From: Dysgonomonas sp. 216
Lineage (GTDB): Bacteria; Bacteroidota; Bacteroidia; Bacteroidales; Dysgonomonadaceae
Length of the DNA: 64,000 nucleotides
Assembly (NCBI RefSeq): GCF_010501065.1
Contig: NZ_QVMM01000016.1
Coordinates: 1 to 64,000, forward strand
Reading direction: 5' to 3'
Numbering within the stretch: the first letter of the stretch is position 1; each line of letters begins with the position of its first letter. The position numbers and the translations under genes were made by a program. The notes below the pieces were generated by a model. The model was given only the letters and a program-made list of their open reading frames with translations. It was not told the origin of the DNA and did not search any database. Positions 37,431-45,079 of the stretch are shown here, piece after piece.

Positions 37431-38399
37431 ATGATAAAAGCTGGTATTATAGGTGGTGCAGGCTATACGGCCGGAGAACTGATAAGAATATTATTAAACC
37501 ATCCGCAGGTGGAGTTGGTTTTTGTTAACAGTACAAGTAATGCAGGTAATAAAATGACAGATGTACATGGTGGGTTGTTAGGCGAAACCGATATGCTATT
37601 TACCGACCAGTTACCGTACGAAAAGATAGATGTGCTGTTTTTCTGCTCAGCTCATGGCGATACGAAGAAGTTTTTAGAATCGAATAATGTTCCCGATAAT
37701 CTTAAAATAGTTGACTTATCGACCGACTACAGGCATAAAGCCGAAGGTAATGATTTTATCTACGGTCTTCCGGAGTTGAACAAAGAGGACATTAAAAAAG
37801 CAAAACATATTGCAAATCCCGGATGCTTTGCAACAGCTATCCAAATGGCTTTATTGCCGTTGGCAAAAGCAGGATTATTAAATTCGGAGATTCATGTAAG
37901 TGCTATAACAGGTTCAACAGGTGCAGGTGTAAAGCCATCGGCTACATCTCATTTTAGCTGGCGCGAGAATAATATTTCGGTGTATAAGGCGTTTGGACAT
38001 CAGCATTTGACCGAAATAAAACAATCTTTGGCGCAGTTGCAGCCAAATTTCGAGTCCGAAATTAATTTTATACCTGTTCGAGGTAATTTTACCAGAGGTA
38101 TCTTTGCCAGCATATATCTTGACTATAACGGAACAGAACAAGAGGCATATAAATTATATAACGATTTTTATAAAGATGAACCTTTTACTTTTGTTTCCGA
38201 AAAGAATATCGATTTGAAACAGGTTGTGAATACAAATAAGTGTATCTTACATATCGAGAAACATGGTAATAAATTGCTAATTCTATCTTGTATCGATAAT
38301 TTGCTCAAAGGTGCGTCGGGGCAGGCAGTACAAAATATGAATCTTATTTTTGATTTGGACGAAACGACAGGGCTTAAATTGAAAGCGAATGCTTTTTAA
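37431..38399 (+). CDS. argC: N-acyl-gamma-glutamyl-phosphate reductase
   Basis: 322 residues. NADP-binding loop GIIGGAGYTAGELIRIL, catalytic Cys in HIANPGCFATAIQMALLPL and a substrate-binding GQAVQNMNLIF at the C-terminus. Reduces the acyl-glutamyl phosphate to the semialdehyde. In other Bacteroidales argD usually follows directly; here two glycosyltransferase genes intervene. Confidence 0.95.
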   Translation: MIKAGIIGGAGYTAGELIRILLNHPQVELVFVNSTSNAGNKMTDVHGGLLGETDMLFTDQLPYEKIDVLFFCSAHGDTKKFLESNNVPDNLKIVDLSTDYRHKAEGNDFIYGLPELNKEDIKKAKHIANPGCFATAIQMALLPLAKAGLLNSEIHVSAITGSTGAGVKPSATSHFSWRENNISVYKAFGHQHLTEIKQSLAQLQPNFESEINFIPVRGNFTRGIFASIYLDYNGTEQEAYKLYNDFYKDEPFTFVSEKNIDLKQVVNTNKCILHIEKHGNKLLILSCIDNLLKGASGQAVQNMNLIFDLDETTGLKLKANAF

Positions 38400-38405
38400 A
38401 TAAGT

Positions 38406-39542
38406 ATGATTAAGATAAAGGAAATAAATATGTTTACGACAGGAGATTCTTCCGACTTGAAGGTTTTCTCAAATGTTCCTTATTTTTTTGCAGAGGGGTT
38501 ACTCGCAAAAGACATTAAAGTGAATCGCATAAATATAGCCCATTCTTCTTTTATCGATTTTTTATATAGACACACTTTTTTACGTATTCTGAAAGCATGT
38601 AAAAAAGGGACATCGTATACTTATTTTCGCTCTAAGATCTATGACAGAACAGTAGCAAGGAAAATAAAAAAAGCAGAAAGAAGATTCCCAGATGCTGATA
38701 TTAATTTATTTATGACATTCTCTTTTTCTTCTTATAAGGTATCGAAAAAACCGGTTGTTTTATTTGGAGATTGGACTTATGACCATTACATCACGCATTT
38801 TAAAGGTCGCGAACCAGATTATTTCGAAAAGAAAGTATTACTAAGGGAAAATAGTTGTATAGAGAACTCTAACATGATTTTTGTTCTATTTCCCGGTGTA
38901 TATCAAAAAATGAAATCGGTATATAATAATGAAAATATTTATTACTTAGGGAATGTGATAAACTCTCTAGAGTTACCTGTTGGTATAAACATAAATAAGA
39001 ACAAAGAGAATAAGCGATTGTTGTTTGTTGGGAAACCGGATTATAAAGAGGGGGCATTACAACTTATAGAGTGTTTCTCCAGATTAAGAAAAGCGTATCC
39101 AGAATTAAAACTTGACATAATAGGTATGTCAGAAAGCAATTTTAATAGTTTACCATCGGGTGTTTTATGTCATGGATATCTGGATAAAGGGAAAAGTAAA
39201 GACAAAGAGCTTTTTTATAAATTATTGAAGGAAGCAACTGTTTTTATAAATACAACACCCAAATGGGGTGCTTTTTCGGCAACATTAGAAGCTATGTATT
39301 TTTATACGCCGGTTATCGTTACCCATTATAAAGAGTTTGTTGAAACATTTGGAGAAAATATTGATTTTGGGGTTTATTATACACATAACGAGAATATAGA
39401 TTTATACAATATTGTAGAACAGGTATTAGAAAGCCCAAATTATGAATTGATGGCCTTAAATGCATATGATAAAGTAAAAGATTTTACGTGGGACAATTAT
39501 ATTACTAAGTTCTTGAGCACAATAGAAGATAACTTGAAATGA
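38406..39542 (+). CDS. Glycosyltransferase family 4-like protein (first of two)
   Basis: 378 residues. The C-terminal half has the GT-B nucleotide-sugar domain: LLFVGKPDYKEGALQLIECF, LKLDIIGMS and a donor-site region WGAFSATLEAMYFYTPVIVTHYKEFV. The N-terminal acceptor domain is Lys- and Phe-rich with no clear homology that I can name. Donor and acceptor are unknown. No signal peptide or membrane helix. It starts 6 nt after argC and overlaps the next gene by 4 nt. Base composition looks more AT-rich than argC and argG. Confidence 0.8.
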   Translation: MIKIKEINMFTTGDSSDLKVFSNVPYFFAEGLLAKDIKVNRINIAHSSFIDFLYRHTFLRILKACKKGTSYTYFRSKIYDRTVARKIKKAERRFPDADINLFMTFSFSSYKVSKKPVVLFGDWTYDHYITHFKGREPDYFEKKVLLRENSCIENSNMIFVLFPGVYQKMKSVYNNENIYYLGNVINSLELPVGININKNKENKRLLFVGKPDYKEGALQLIECFSRLRKAYPELKLDIIGMSESNFNSLPSGVLCHGYLDKGKSKDKELFYKLLKEATVFINTTPKWGAFSATLEAMYFYTPVIVTHYKEFVETFGENIDFGVYYTHNENIDLYNIVEQVLESPNYELMALNAYDKVKDFTWDNYITKFLSTIEDNLK

Positions 39543-40678
39543 ATATTACCTTTATATCCAAATTTCCTGATATTAATATTAATAATTGGTCAGGTACCGA
39601 ATATTATATTCTGAAGTCTCTTGAACAACAAGGGGCTGATTTGGATTGTATTGCAGGGTTAAAAGATATATTGAGTTTTCCGGTAAAAATAAAAATGCGT
39701 TTGTTTGGACGTAGTAAAAAATACTGGGTAAAACGTTCGCCCGAAGTTGGGAAGGCATATGCTAATCAGATTGTGGCTCAACTGAAATCTCCGACAGATA
39801 TTATATTTTCAGCCAGTACCGAGTCTATTGCTTATCTGGATGCAGGAAAACCAAAGGCTTTTTATACAGATGCAACTTTTGCTTCGATGATTGGTTATTA
39901 CGATTGGTTTGACAACCTTAGCCAACAGACCTATAAAGAAGGTATGAAGATGGAACGACAAGCCATAAATAGTAGTAACCTTGCCTTCTATTCGTCGGAT
40001 TGGGCGGCTCAAAGCGCAATAAATGATTATGGAGCCAATCCGGACAAAGTGAAAGTTGTTCCTTTTGGAGCAAATGTAAATTTAAACCTTTCTTACGAAG
40101 ATGTAAAAAACATTGTTACACTGCGTAATAATAATGACGTTTGCAAAATACTTTTCTTGGCGGTAGAGTGGGAACGAAAAGGGGGCGATATAGTTGTTGA
40201 AACTGTGAAATATTTGAATGAAGTTCTGAAACAACCTACAGAACTGCATCTTGTTGGAATCGATAACTTACCTGTTGTGGATGAGCTGCCTGTTTACATT
40301 ATAAATCATGGGCGTATAAGTAAGTCTATACCAGAGGGTGTTGAACGAATTGAAAATTTGATTCAGCAAAGCCACTTCTTATTTGTTCCGTCAAGGGCAG
40401 AAGCGTATGGGGTGGTTTTTTGTGAATCTATGGCTTTTGGTGTCCCTTGTATATCCTCTAACACGGGAGGTATCCCTACAATAATAAAAGACGGAGAAAA
40501 TGGTGCTCTATTGCAGGTCGGTGCTTCAATCGAGGAATATGCAAAAAGAATATATAGTATATTCTCTGATAAAAAGCGATATGAGGATATGTCGTTATAT
40601 GCATTTAATGATTATAAAACACGTCTGAACTGGGATGTTGCAGGACAAACAATAATGAAATATTTAAAAGAATTATAA
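39539..40678 (+). CDS. Glycosyltransferase family 4 protein (second of two)
   Basis: 379 residues, a clear GT4-type GT-B enzyme. The C-terminal domain has ILFLAVEWERKGGDIVVETV, LHLVGIDNLP and the E-x7-E motif in FVPSRAEAYGVVFCESMAFGVPCIS, followed by GGIPTIIKDGENGAL. It transfers a sugar from a nucleotide-sugar donor; the acceptor is unknown. It is coupled to the preceding glycosyltransferase (ATGA overlap) and 1 nt before argD. Confidence 0.88.
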   Translation: MNITFISKFPDININNWSGTEYYILKSLEQQGADLDCIAGLKDILSFPVKIKMRLFGRSKKYWVKRSPEVGKAYANQIVAQLKSPTDIIFSASTESIAYLDAGKPKAFYTDATFASMIGYYDWFDNLSQQTYKEGMKMERQAINSSNLAFYSSDWAAQSAINDYGANPDKVKVVPFGANVNLNLSYEDVKNIVTLRNNNDVCKILFLAVEWERKGGDIVVETVKYLNEVLKQPTELHLVGIDNLPVVDELPVYIINHGRISKSIPEGVERIENLIQQSHFLFVPSRAEAYGVVFCESMAFGVPCISSNTGGIPTIIKDGENGALLQVGASIEEYAKRIYSIFSDKKRYEDMSLYAFNDYKTRLNWDVAGQTIMKYLKEL

Positions 40679-40679
40679 G

Positions 40680-41804
40680 ATGAAATTATTTGATGTATAT
40701 CCATTATTCGATATAAATATAGAAAAAGGTAAGGGATGTTATGTTTATGACGACAAAGGAAATGAGTACCTCGATTTGTATGGAGGTCATGCCGTAATAT
40801 CGGTGGGGCATACACATCCTTATTATGTGGAAAAAGTAACAGAACAACTGAATAAAATAGGTTTTTACTCAAATTCTATTATCAATAAGCTGCAAGAAGA
40901 GGTAGCCCGAAAACTGGGAGAACAATGTGGATATGACGATTATTCGTTATTCCTTATAAATTCGGGAGCTGAGGCAAATGAAAATGCACTAAAATTGGCA
41001 TCGTTTTATAACAATCGGAAAAAAGTATTGTCTTTCAATAAAGCTTTTCATGGACGAACTTCTGCCGCTGTAAAGGTTACGGATATACCAAGTTATCAGG
41101 CTCCTGTAAATGATGGATTGGATGTTTTGTTTGTTCCGTTCAATGATATTGATGCTGTAAGAAAGGCTCTTGTTACAAACGAGTTTTGTGCAGTTATAAT
41201 CGAAGGCATACAAGGTGTTGGCGGAATTCAGATTCCCGATGATAACTTTATGCAAGAACTTCGCCAACTGTGTACTGATACTGATACTGTGCTTATTCTG
41301 GATGAAATTCAATCGGGTTATGGACGTAGTGGTAAATTTTTTGCGCACCAATATGCTGATATAAAGGCAGATATTATTACAGTAGCTAAAGGTATTGGCA
41401 ATGGTTTTCCTATGTCGGGAGTATTGATCCATCCTATGTTTAAGGCTGTATACGGACAATTGGGGACTACATTCGGAGGAAACCATTTAGCATGTGCTGC
41501 TGCAATTGCGGTTCTTGACATAATGAAGGCCGAAAATTTAGTGGAAAATGCAAAGAAAGTAGGGGATTTTCTGATTGAGGAATTGAAAAAAATACCCTCG
41601 ATAAAAGAAGTTAGAGGACGAGGCTTAATGATTGGTATGGAATTTGAAGAACCAATTAAAGATATGCGTAGAAGGCTTTTATTTGAGGAAAAAGTATTTA
41701 CCGGCTCAGCAGGTACAAATATATTCCGCTTGTTACCTCCACTATGTTTAACTAAAGAACAGGCTCAGGACTTTTTAGTACGATTTAAGCGAGTATTAGA
41801 ATAA
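40680..41804 (+). CDS. argD: N-acylornithine aminotransferase (class III aminotransferase)
   Basis: 374 residues, PLP fold type I. Seen: DDKGNEYLDLYGGHAVISVGH, NSGAEANENALKLA, CAVIIEGIQGVGG, ILDEIQSGYGRSGKFFA and the PLP lysine in TVAKGIGNGFPMSGVL. Converts acyl-glutamate semialdehyde to acyl-ornithine. End of the operon, with a strong terminator 100 nt later. Confidence 0.94.
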   Translation: MKLFDVYPLFDINIEKGKGCYVYDDKGNEYLDLYGGHAVISVGHTHPYYVEKVTEQLNKIGFYSNSIINKLQEEVARKLGEQCGYDDYSLFLINSGAEANENALKLASFYNNRKKVLSFNKAFHGRTSAAVKVTDIPSYQAPVNDGLDVLFVPFNDIDAVRKALVTNEFCAVIIEGIQGVGGIQIPDDNFMQELRQLCTDTDTVLILDEIQSGYGRSGKFFAHQYADIKADIITVAKGIGNGFPMSGVLIHPMFKAVYGQLGTTFGGNHLACAAAIAVLDIMKAENLVENAKKVGDFLIEELKKIPSIKEVRGRGLMIGMEFEEPIKDMRRRLLFEEKVFTGSAGTNIFRLLPPLCLTKEQAQDFLVRFKRVLE

Positions 41805-41902
41805 GCCTTTTTTTTGAGTCGGTTGGTACCGAAGAACTACTACAGTCTTCTCATTAAAACAGGCATAGAATATTTATATCGGCCCACTATATAACAAAAA
41901 AC

Positions 41903-41940
41903 AAAGGTGTCTGAAAAAGTCAGACACCTTTGCTTCTTTT
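41903..41940. terminator. Bidirectional terminator between argD and the ARPP-1-type gene
   Basis: A perfect 12-bp stem (AAAGGTGTCTGA with TCAGACACCTTT) and T-rich tracts on both outer sides, between convergent genes. Confidence 0.93.
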
Positions 41941-41958
41941 TTAGATATCAATAGAAGG

Positions 41959-43110
41959 CTATCTTATCCTGTTTATATACGGGCTGCGGTTTATCTGAAT
42001 GGGAGTTACTTCCTGTGCTACACCTTCGGTCGAGTAAATGCTTACATGTATGGGGTGTTGCTCGCTTATTTTTGCGTTAAACGATTCAAACATTATACTA
42101 TTGTCAGTTTTATATTGTTTTTCAATCATATCCGATTTATTACCACTACTCGTAAATTCTTTACTCTTAGCTTTTTTTATAAAGCTGGCAATGTCAGAAG
42201 CTGTAATTGTAGAACTTTTAAGTGCATTTTTTATGAATGCTTCAATTTCGCTTTTCGATAGGTTTGAGTTTTCGTCGATAGCTTTTTTTATAAATGTTTC
42301 GATATCAGAAGATGTTAATTTATTTTTATCATAATTCGAGATCGCTTCGTTTGCGGCCGACTCCAGAAGCTTTATTTTTAGTTTATCGAATAAGGCCGAA
42401 TTTCCAAACCATTCGATAGTCGATATTTTTCCGTTTATACAGAAGGCTATTCCTGTAATGTTCTTTCTTCCTTCTAAAGCAGGTTTAAGAGCATTCATGT
42501 ATTCAATGGTAAGGGCTTTCAGGTCTTTATCTTCGAGTGTTAACTGCAAGCTTGTAGCCGAAACGCTGCTTTTTACATTCTTATTTACATTTTTGCTTGC
42601 GTTTTCCTGAAATTCATTTACTTCTTTCCACACAGCCGATTGGTTTTTACTCGATCGTGCTGCTATTTTTATCTTTTTGTCGCTTAAAACTTGTGTCGAT
42701 GCCGAAAACTGACTCACATTTTCTGCGCCTCGTTGTCTCCATCGGCTTTGTTCTACGCAAAACGATTTTAAAGGGACTTTTTTTGCCCAAGGTTTTAGAA
42801 CTACGTCTTCGCCTATTGTGCGGTCTTGTTTTCCTCCTTTTACAATATCGCCGGCCATAATAAATATATAAGCATCCGATTTGTTATCTATACTTAATTC
42901 GTTAACGTTTCCGGTTTCGTGTAGTGCTATTTTATTTTGCTTCATGGCTTCTTCCAGTGTCATAAAACTTTTGTTGATAAGATCTTCACCTTCAAGTAAA
43001 AATATACTCAGGTTTTTATGTGTATAAACCTTATCCACAACTTTGGGTTGTGCATGTGTATTTGCAAAGATGAAAATTGTTGCAATGAAAATAAAAAATA
43101 AACGTTTCAT
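41959..43110 (-). CDS. Secreted ARPP-1-type (DUF6569) protein with helical repeats
   Basis: 383 residues with a signal peptide (LFFIFIATIFIFANTHAQ). From memory the core (about 35-250: TLEEAMKQNKIALHET, YIFIMAGDIVKGGKQDRTIGED, SFCVEQSRW) matches the ARPP-1 domain found in Bacteroidota and other secreted proteins; the function is unknown. Between 265 and 319 there are three copies of an 18-19-residue helical repeat of the form DIxxFIKKAxxxxx (LTSSDIETFIKKA, LSKSEIEAFIKNA, ITASDIASFIKKA), an insertion I do not know from the family. Single gene, own promoter. Confidence 0.75.
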   Translation of the reverse strand: MKRLFFIFIATIFIFANTHAQPKVVDKVYTHKNLSIFLLEGEDLINKSFMTLEEAMKQNKIALHETGNVNELSIDNKSDAYIFIMAGDIVKGGKQDRTIGEDVVLKPWAKKVPLKSFCVEQSRWRQRGAENVSQFSASTQVLSDKKIKIAARSSKNQSAVWKEVNEFQENASKNVNKNVKSSVSATSLQLTLEDKDLKALTIEYMNALKPALEGRKNITGIAFCINGKISTIEWFGNSALFDKLKIKLLESAANEAISNYDKNKLTSSDIETFIKKAIDENSNLSKSEIEAFIKNALKSSTITASDIASFIKKAKSKEFTSSGNKSDMIEKQYKTDNSIMFESFNAKISEQHPIHVSIYSTEGVAQEVTPIQINRSPYINRIR

Positions 43111-43149
43111 AATCTTATGTTTTAGTTATACAATCTCGTTTCTGTTGTT

Positions 43150-43157
43150 CAAATATA
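43150..43157 (-). promoter_or_regulatory. -7 promoter box of the ARPP-1-type gene (TATATTTG on minus)
   Basis: The plus strand reads CAAATATA. It lies 39 nt upstream of the ATG at 43110. Confidence 0.5.
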
Positions 43158-43266
43158 GATTGTTAAAAAATAAGATTTCGGGGGCAGTGTGTAAACCCGT
43201 GTTTTCGGATGGTGAACTTTATATTTAAAAGTTTTAGGTATTATTTTATCTTTTAGTTAAAAAGGG

Positions 43267-43274
43267 TACCTTTG
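43267..43274 (+). promoter_or_regulatory. -7 promoter box (TACCTTTG) of the membrane protein/SDR pair
   Basis: TACCTTTG lies 14 nt before the ATG at 43289, leaving a very short leader. Confidence 0.5.
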
Positions 43275-43288
43275 AAAAAAACTCGTTT

Positions 43289-43885
43289 ATGAAGGATACT
43301 TTAATCTCAGACCACATAGTTGTGTTGAAAGACACAATTGCTCAAGTTAATCATTCGATAACTTTCAATGCAAATCCAGATAGTGACAACCAATTAATAA
43401 CTAATGTTATAACAATATTGTTAGCTTTAGTGGCTGCTTTGATTGCTTTATATCAGGTAAAGTCGAATGTAATATCTAGTGCAAGGATAACTTGGATTGA
43501 AAACCTTAGATGTGCATTAAGTGAGTATTCAGCAGAAGTCATTAATTGTGCAATGATTATAACTAATATGAGAGAGAAATGTCTAGGGGTAAAAAAAGAA
43601 GAAATTGATATGATTATAGATAAACATTATTCTTCTTATGTGGAATCTGCCAATTTGATTAATAGATTAAGTTGTAGGGTATTACTTTATTTAAATGCAA
43701 AGGAAGATAAACATCAGCAAATTGAAAAATGCATTGATAAAATAGAACAGTATTTGCATGAAAAGAACAATTTAAAATCAGATAATAGAGCTGCGATTGA
43801 AGAGCAATTAAATGAAATAGTAAAACTCTCTAAACTGATTTTTAAAGAAGAATGGGATAAATCGAAAAAAATATTTAGAATATAA
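43289..43885 (+). CDS. Unknown one-helix membrane protein with a cytoplasmic coiled tail
   Basis: 198 residues of unknown function. One hydrophobic helix near 35-55 (LITNVITILLALVAALIALYQV) is followed by SARITWIENLRCALSEYSAE, a motif I associate with many small uncharacterised membrane proteins. The rest is long amphipathic helix, Lys- and Glu-rich (about 85-198). The base composition is more AT-rich than the neighbours, which may point to acquisition by transfer. The stop overlaps the start of the dehydrogenase by one base, so both are translated from one message. Confidence 0.65.
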   Translation: MKDTLISDHIVVLKDTIAQVNHSITFNANPDSDNQLITNVITILLALVAALIALYQVKSNVISSARITWIENLRCALSEYSAEVINCAMIITNMREKCLGVKKEEIDMIIDKHYSSYVESANLINRLSCRVLLYLNAKEDKHQQIEKCIDKIEQYLHEKNNLKSDNRAAIEEQLNEIVKLSKLIFKEEWDKSKKIFRI

Positions 43886-44646
43886 TGAGAAAAATTGCAT
43901 TAATAACAGGAGCAACAGCCGGATTCGGGAAAGCTATTGCCGAACGCTTGGCAAAAGAAGGTTTTAATCTGATAATAACAGGACGTAGGGCTGAGCGTTT
44001 AGACGAACTTAAAAATCAGCTTGAAAAGGATAATGGAATAAGTGTTTTACCTTTGAGTTTTGACGTTCGTTGCTACGAGGAAGTAGAGAAGAATTTGGGG
44101 CACTTACCGTCAGAATGGAAAAATATTGATATCCTTATAAATAATGCGGGATTGGCTGTTGGGCTTAATCCTATACATAAGGGAGAAATAGACGATTGGG
44201 AGCGGATGATTGATACCAATATAAAAGGTTTACTTTACGTTACACGTCTTGTTTCGCCTGTTATGGTTGAACGCAAATCGGGACATATAATAAATATAGG
44301 ATCAATTGCCGGGCGCGAAGTATACCCGAACGGAAATGTGTATTGTGCAACAAAGCATGCGGTAGCTGCTTTATCGCAGGCAATGCGTATCGATATGCTT
44401 CAATATGGGATAAAAACTACTCTTGTTGCTCCCGGTTTTGCCGAAACCGAATTTTCTCTTGTCCGCTTTAAAGGCGATCACGACAGGGCCGATAGGGTAT
44501 ACGATGGAATGACGCCGTTAACGGCCGAAGATGTTGCCGATGCTGTTTACTTTGCTATATCGGCTCCCGATCATGTTGATATTCAGGATGTATTGGTAAT
44601 GCCTAAAGCACAGGCAAGCGGGAGTCTTTTTCATAGGGAAAAATAG
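43885..44646 (+). CDS. Short-chain dehydrogenase/reductase, YdfG-like
   Basis: 253 residues, classical SDR. Cofactor loop TGATAGFGKAIAERL, NNAGLAVG, catalytic Ser in INIGSIAG and YxxxK in YCATKHAVA. Arg in TGRRAERL suggests NADP(H). YdfG-type enzymes reduce 3-hydroxy acids such as serine or 3-hydroxypropionate semialdehyde forms; the actual substrate is not shown. Coupled to the unknown membrane protein and followed by a strong terminator. Confidence 0.9.
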   Translation: MRKIALITGATAGFGKAIAERLAKEGFNLIITGRRAERLDELKNQLEKDNGISVLPLSFDVRCYEEVEKNLGHLPSEWKNIDILINNAGLAVGLNPIHKGEIDDWERMIDTNIKGLLYVTRLVSPVMVERKSGHIINIGSIAGREVYPNGNVYCATKHAVAALSQAMRIDMLQYGIKTTLVAPGFAETEFSLVRFKGDHDRADRVYDGMTPLTAEDVADAVYFAISAPDHVDIQDVLVMPKAQASGSLFHREK

Positions 44647-44669
44647 GGATATGATATAAATTAAAAGAG

Positions 44670-44699
44670 AGGGATGTATTAATAAATACATCCCTTTGT
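44670..44699 (+). terminator. Terminator after the SDR gene
   Basis: A perfect 11-bp stem (AGGGATGTATT with AATACATCCCT), AATA loop, and T-rich tail. Confidence 0.9.
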
Positions 44700-44766
44700 T
44701 CTTAATTATCGGACGGAAAGTGTTGATAATAGGCGAATTTAACTTGTTTTATTACATTAAAGTATA

Positions 44767-44774
44767 TATCTTTG
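44767..44774 (+). promoter_or_regulatory. Promoter of the ABC-F gene (TTG-N20-TATCTTTG)
   Basis: TATCTTTG at 44767-44774 with TTG at 44744-44746. It lies about 305 nt before the ABC-F start, which implies a leader of nearly 300 nt. Confidence 0.65.
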
Positions 44775-44781
44775 CAGCAGT

Positions 44782-45079
44782 ATAAACGAAAAAATACTCC
44801 AATGAAAGTGTCTAAGTAAAAACTGGTGGTTACGAGCCATCATGAAGTCCAACAGGATTGGACAAACATTATGGTTAAATAAATTATCAATTTGCTCAAA
44901 CGCAAAGCCTTCTTTATTTTGTGTGTTTGAGTTAATACTTAGAAATCATGTAATTTTAATTTCAGTAACAGAACAGCTTTCTTAATGCTGTTTAATCGCT
45001 TTAAGCAATCTTCTTCCTGATGAGTGTTTAGGGTTCGCGTGTTCATTTTTTTTCGTTTAACATTATAGCATAAATTAGT
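44782..45079 (+). promoter_or_regulatory. Structured leader of the ABC-F gene with short upstream ORFs
   Basis: About 298 nt between promoter and start. It holds a 5-codon ORF (MKVSK, 44802-44819), hairpin TGGTGG/CCATCA (44824-44842), hairpin GTCCAA/TTGGAC (44847-44863), an ORF of 47 codons (44842-44985) that begins inside the first hairpin, and hairpin AACAGC/GCTGTT (44972-44992) over the end of that ORF. This layout resembles translation-attenuation leaders of antibiotic-inducible ABC-F genes. No Rfam family was recognised. Confidence 0.55.
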
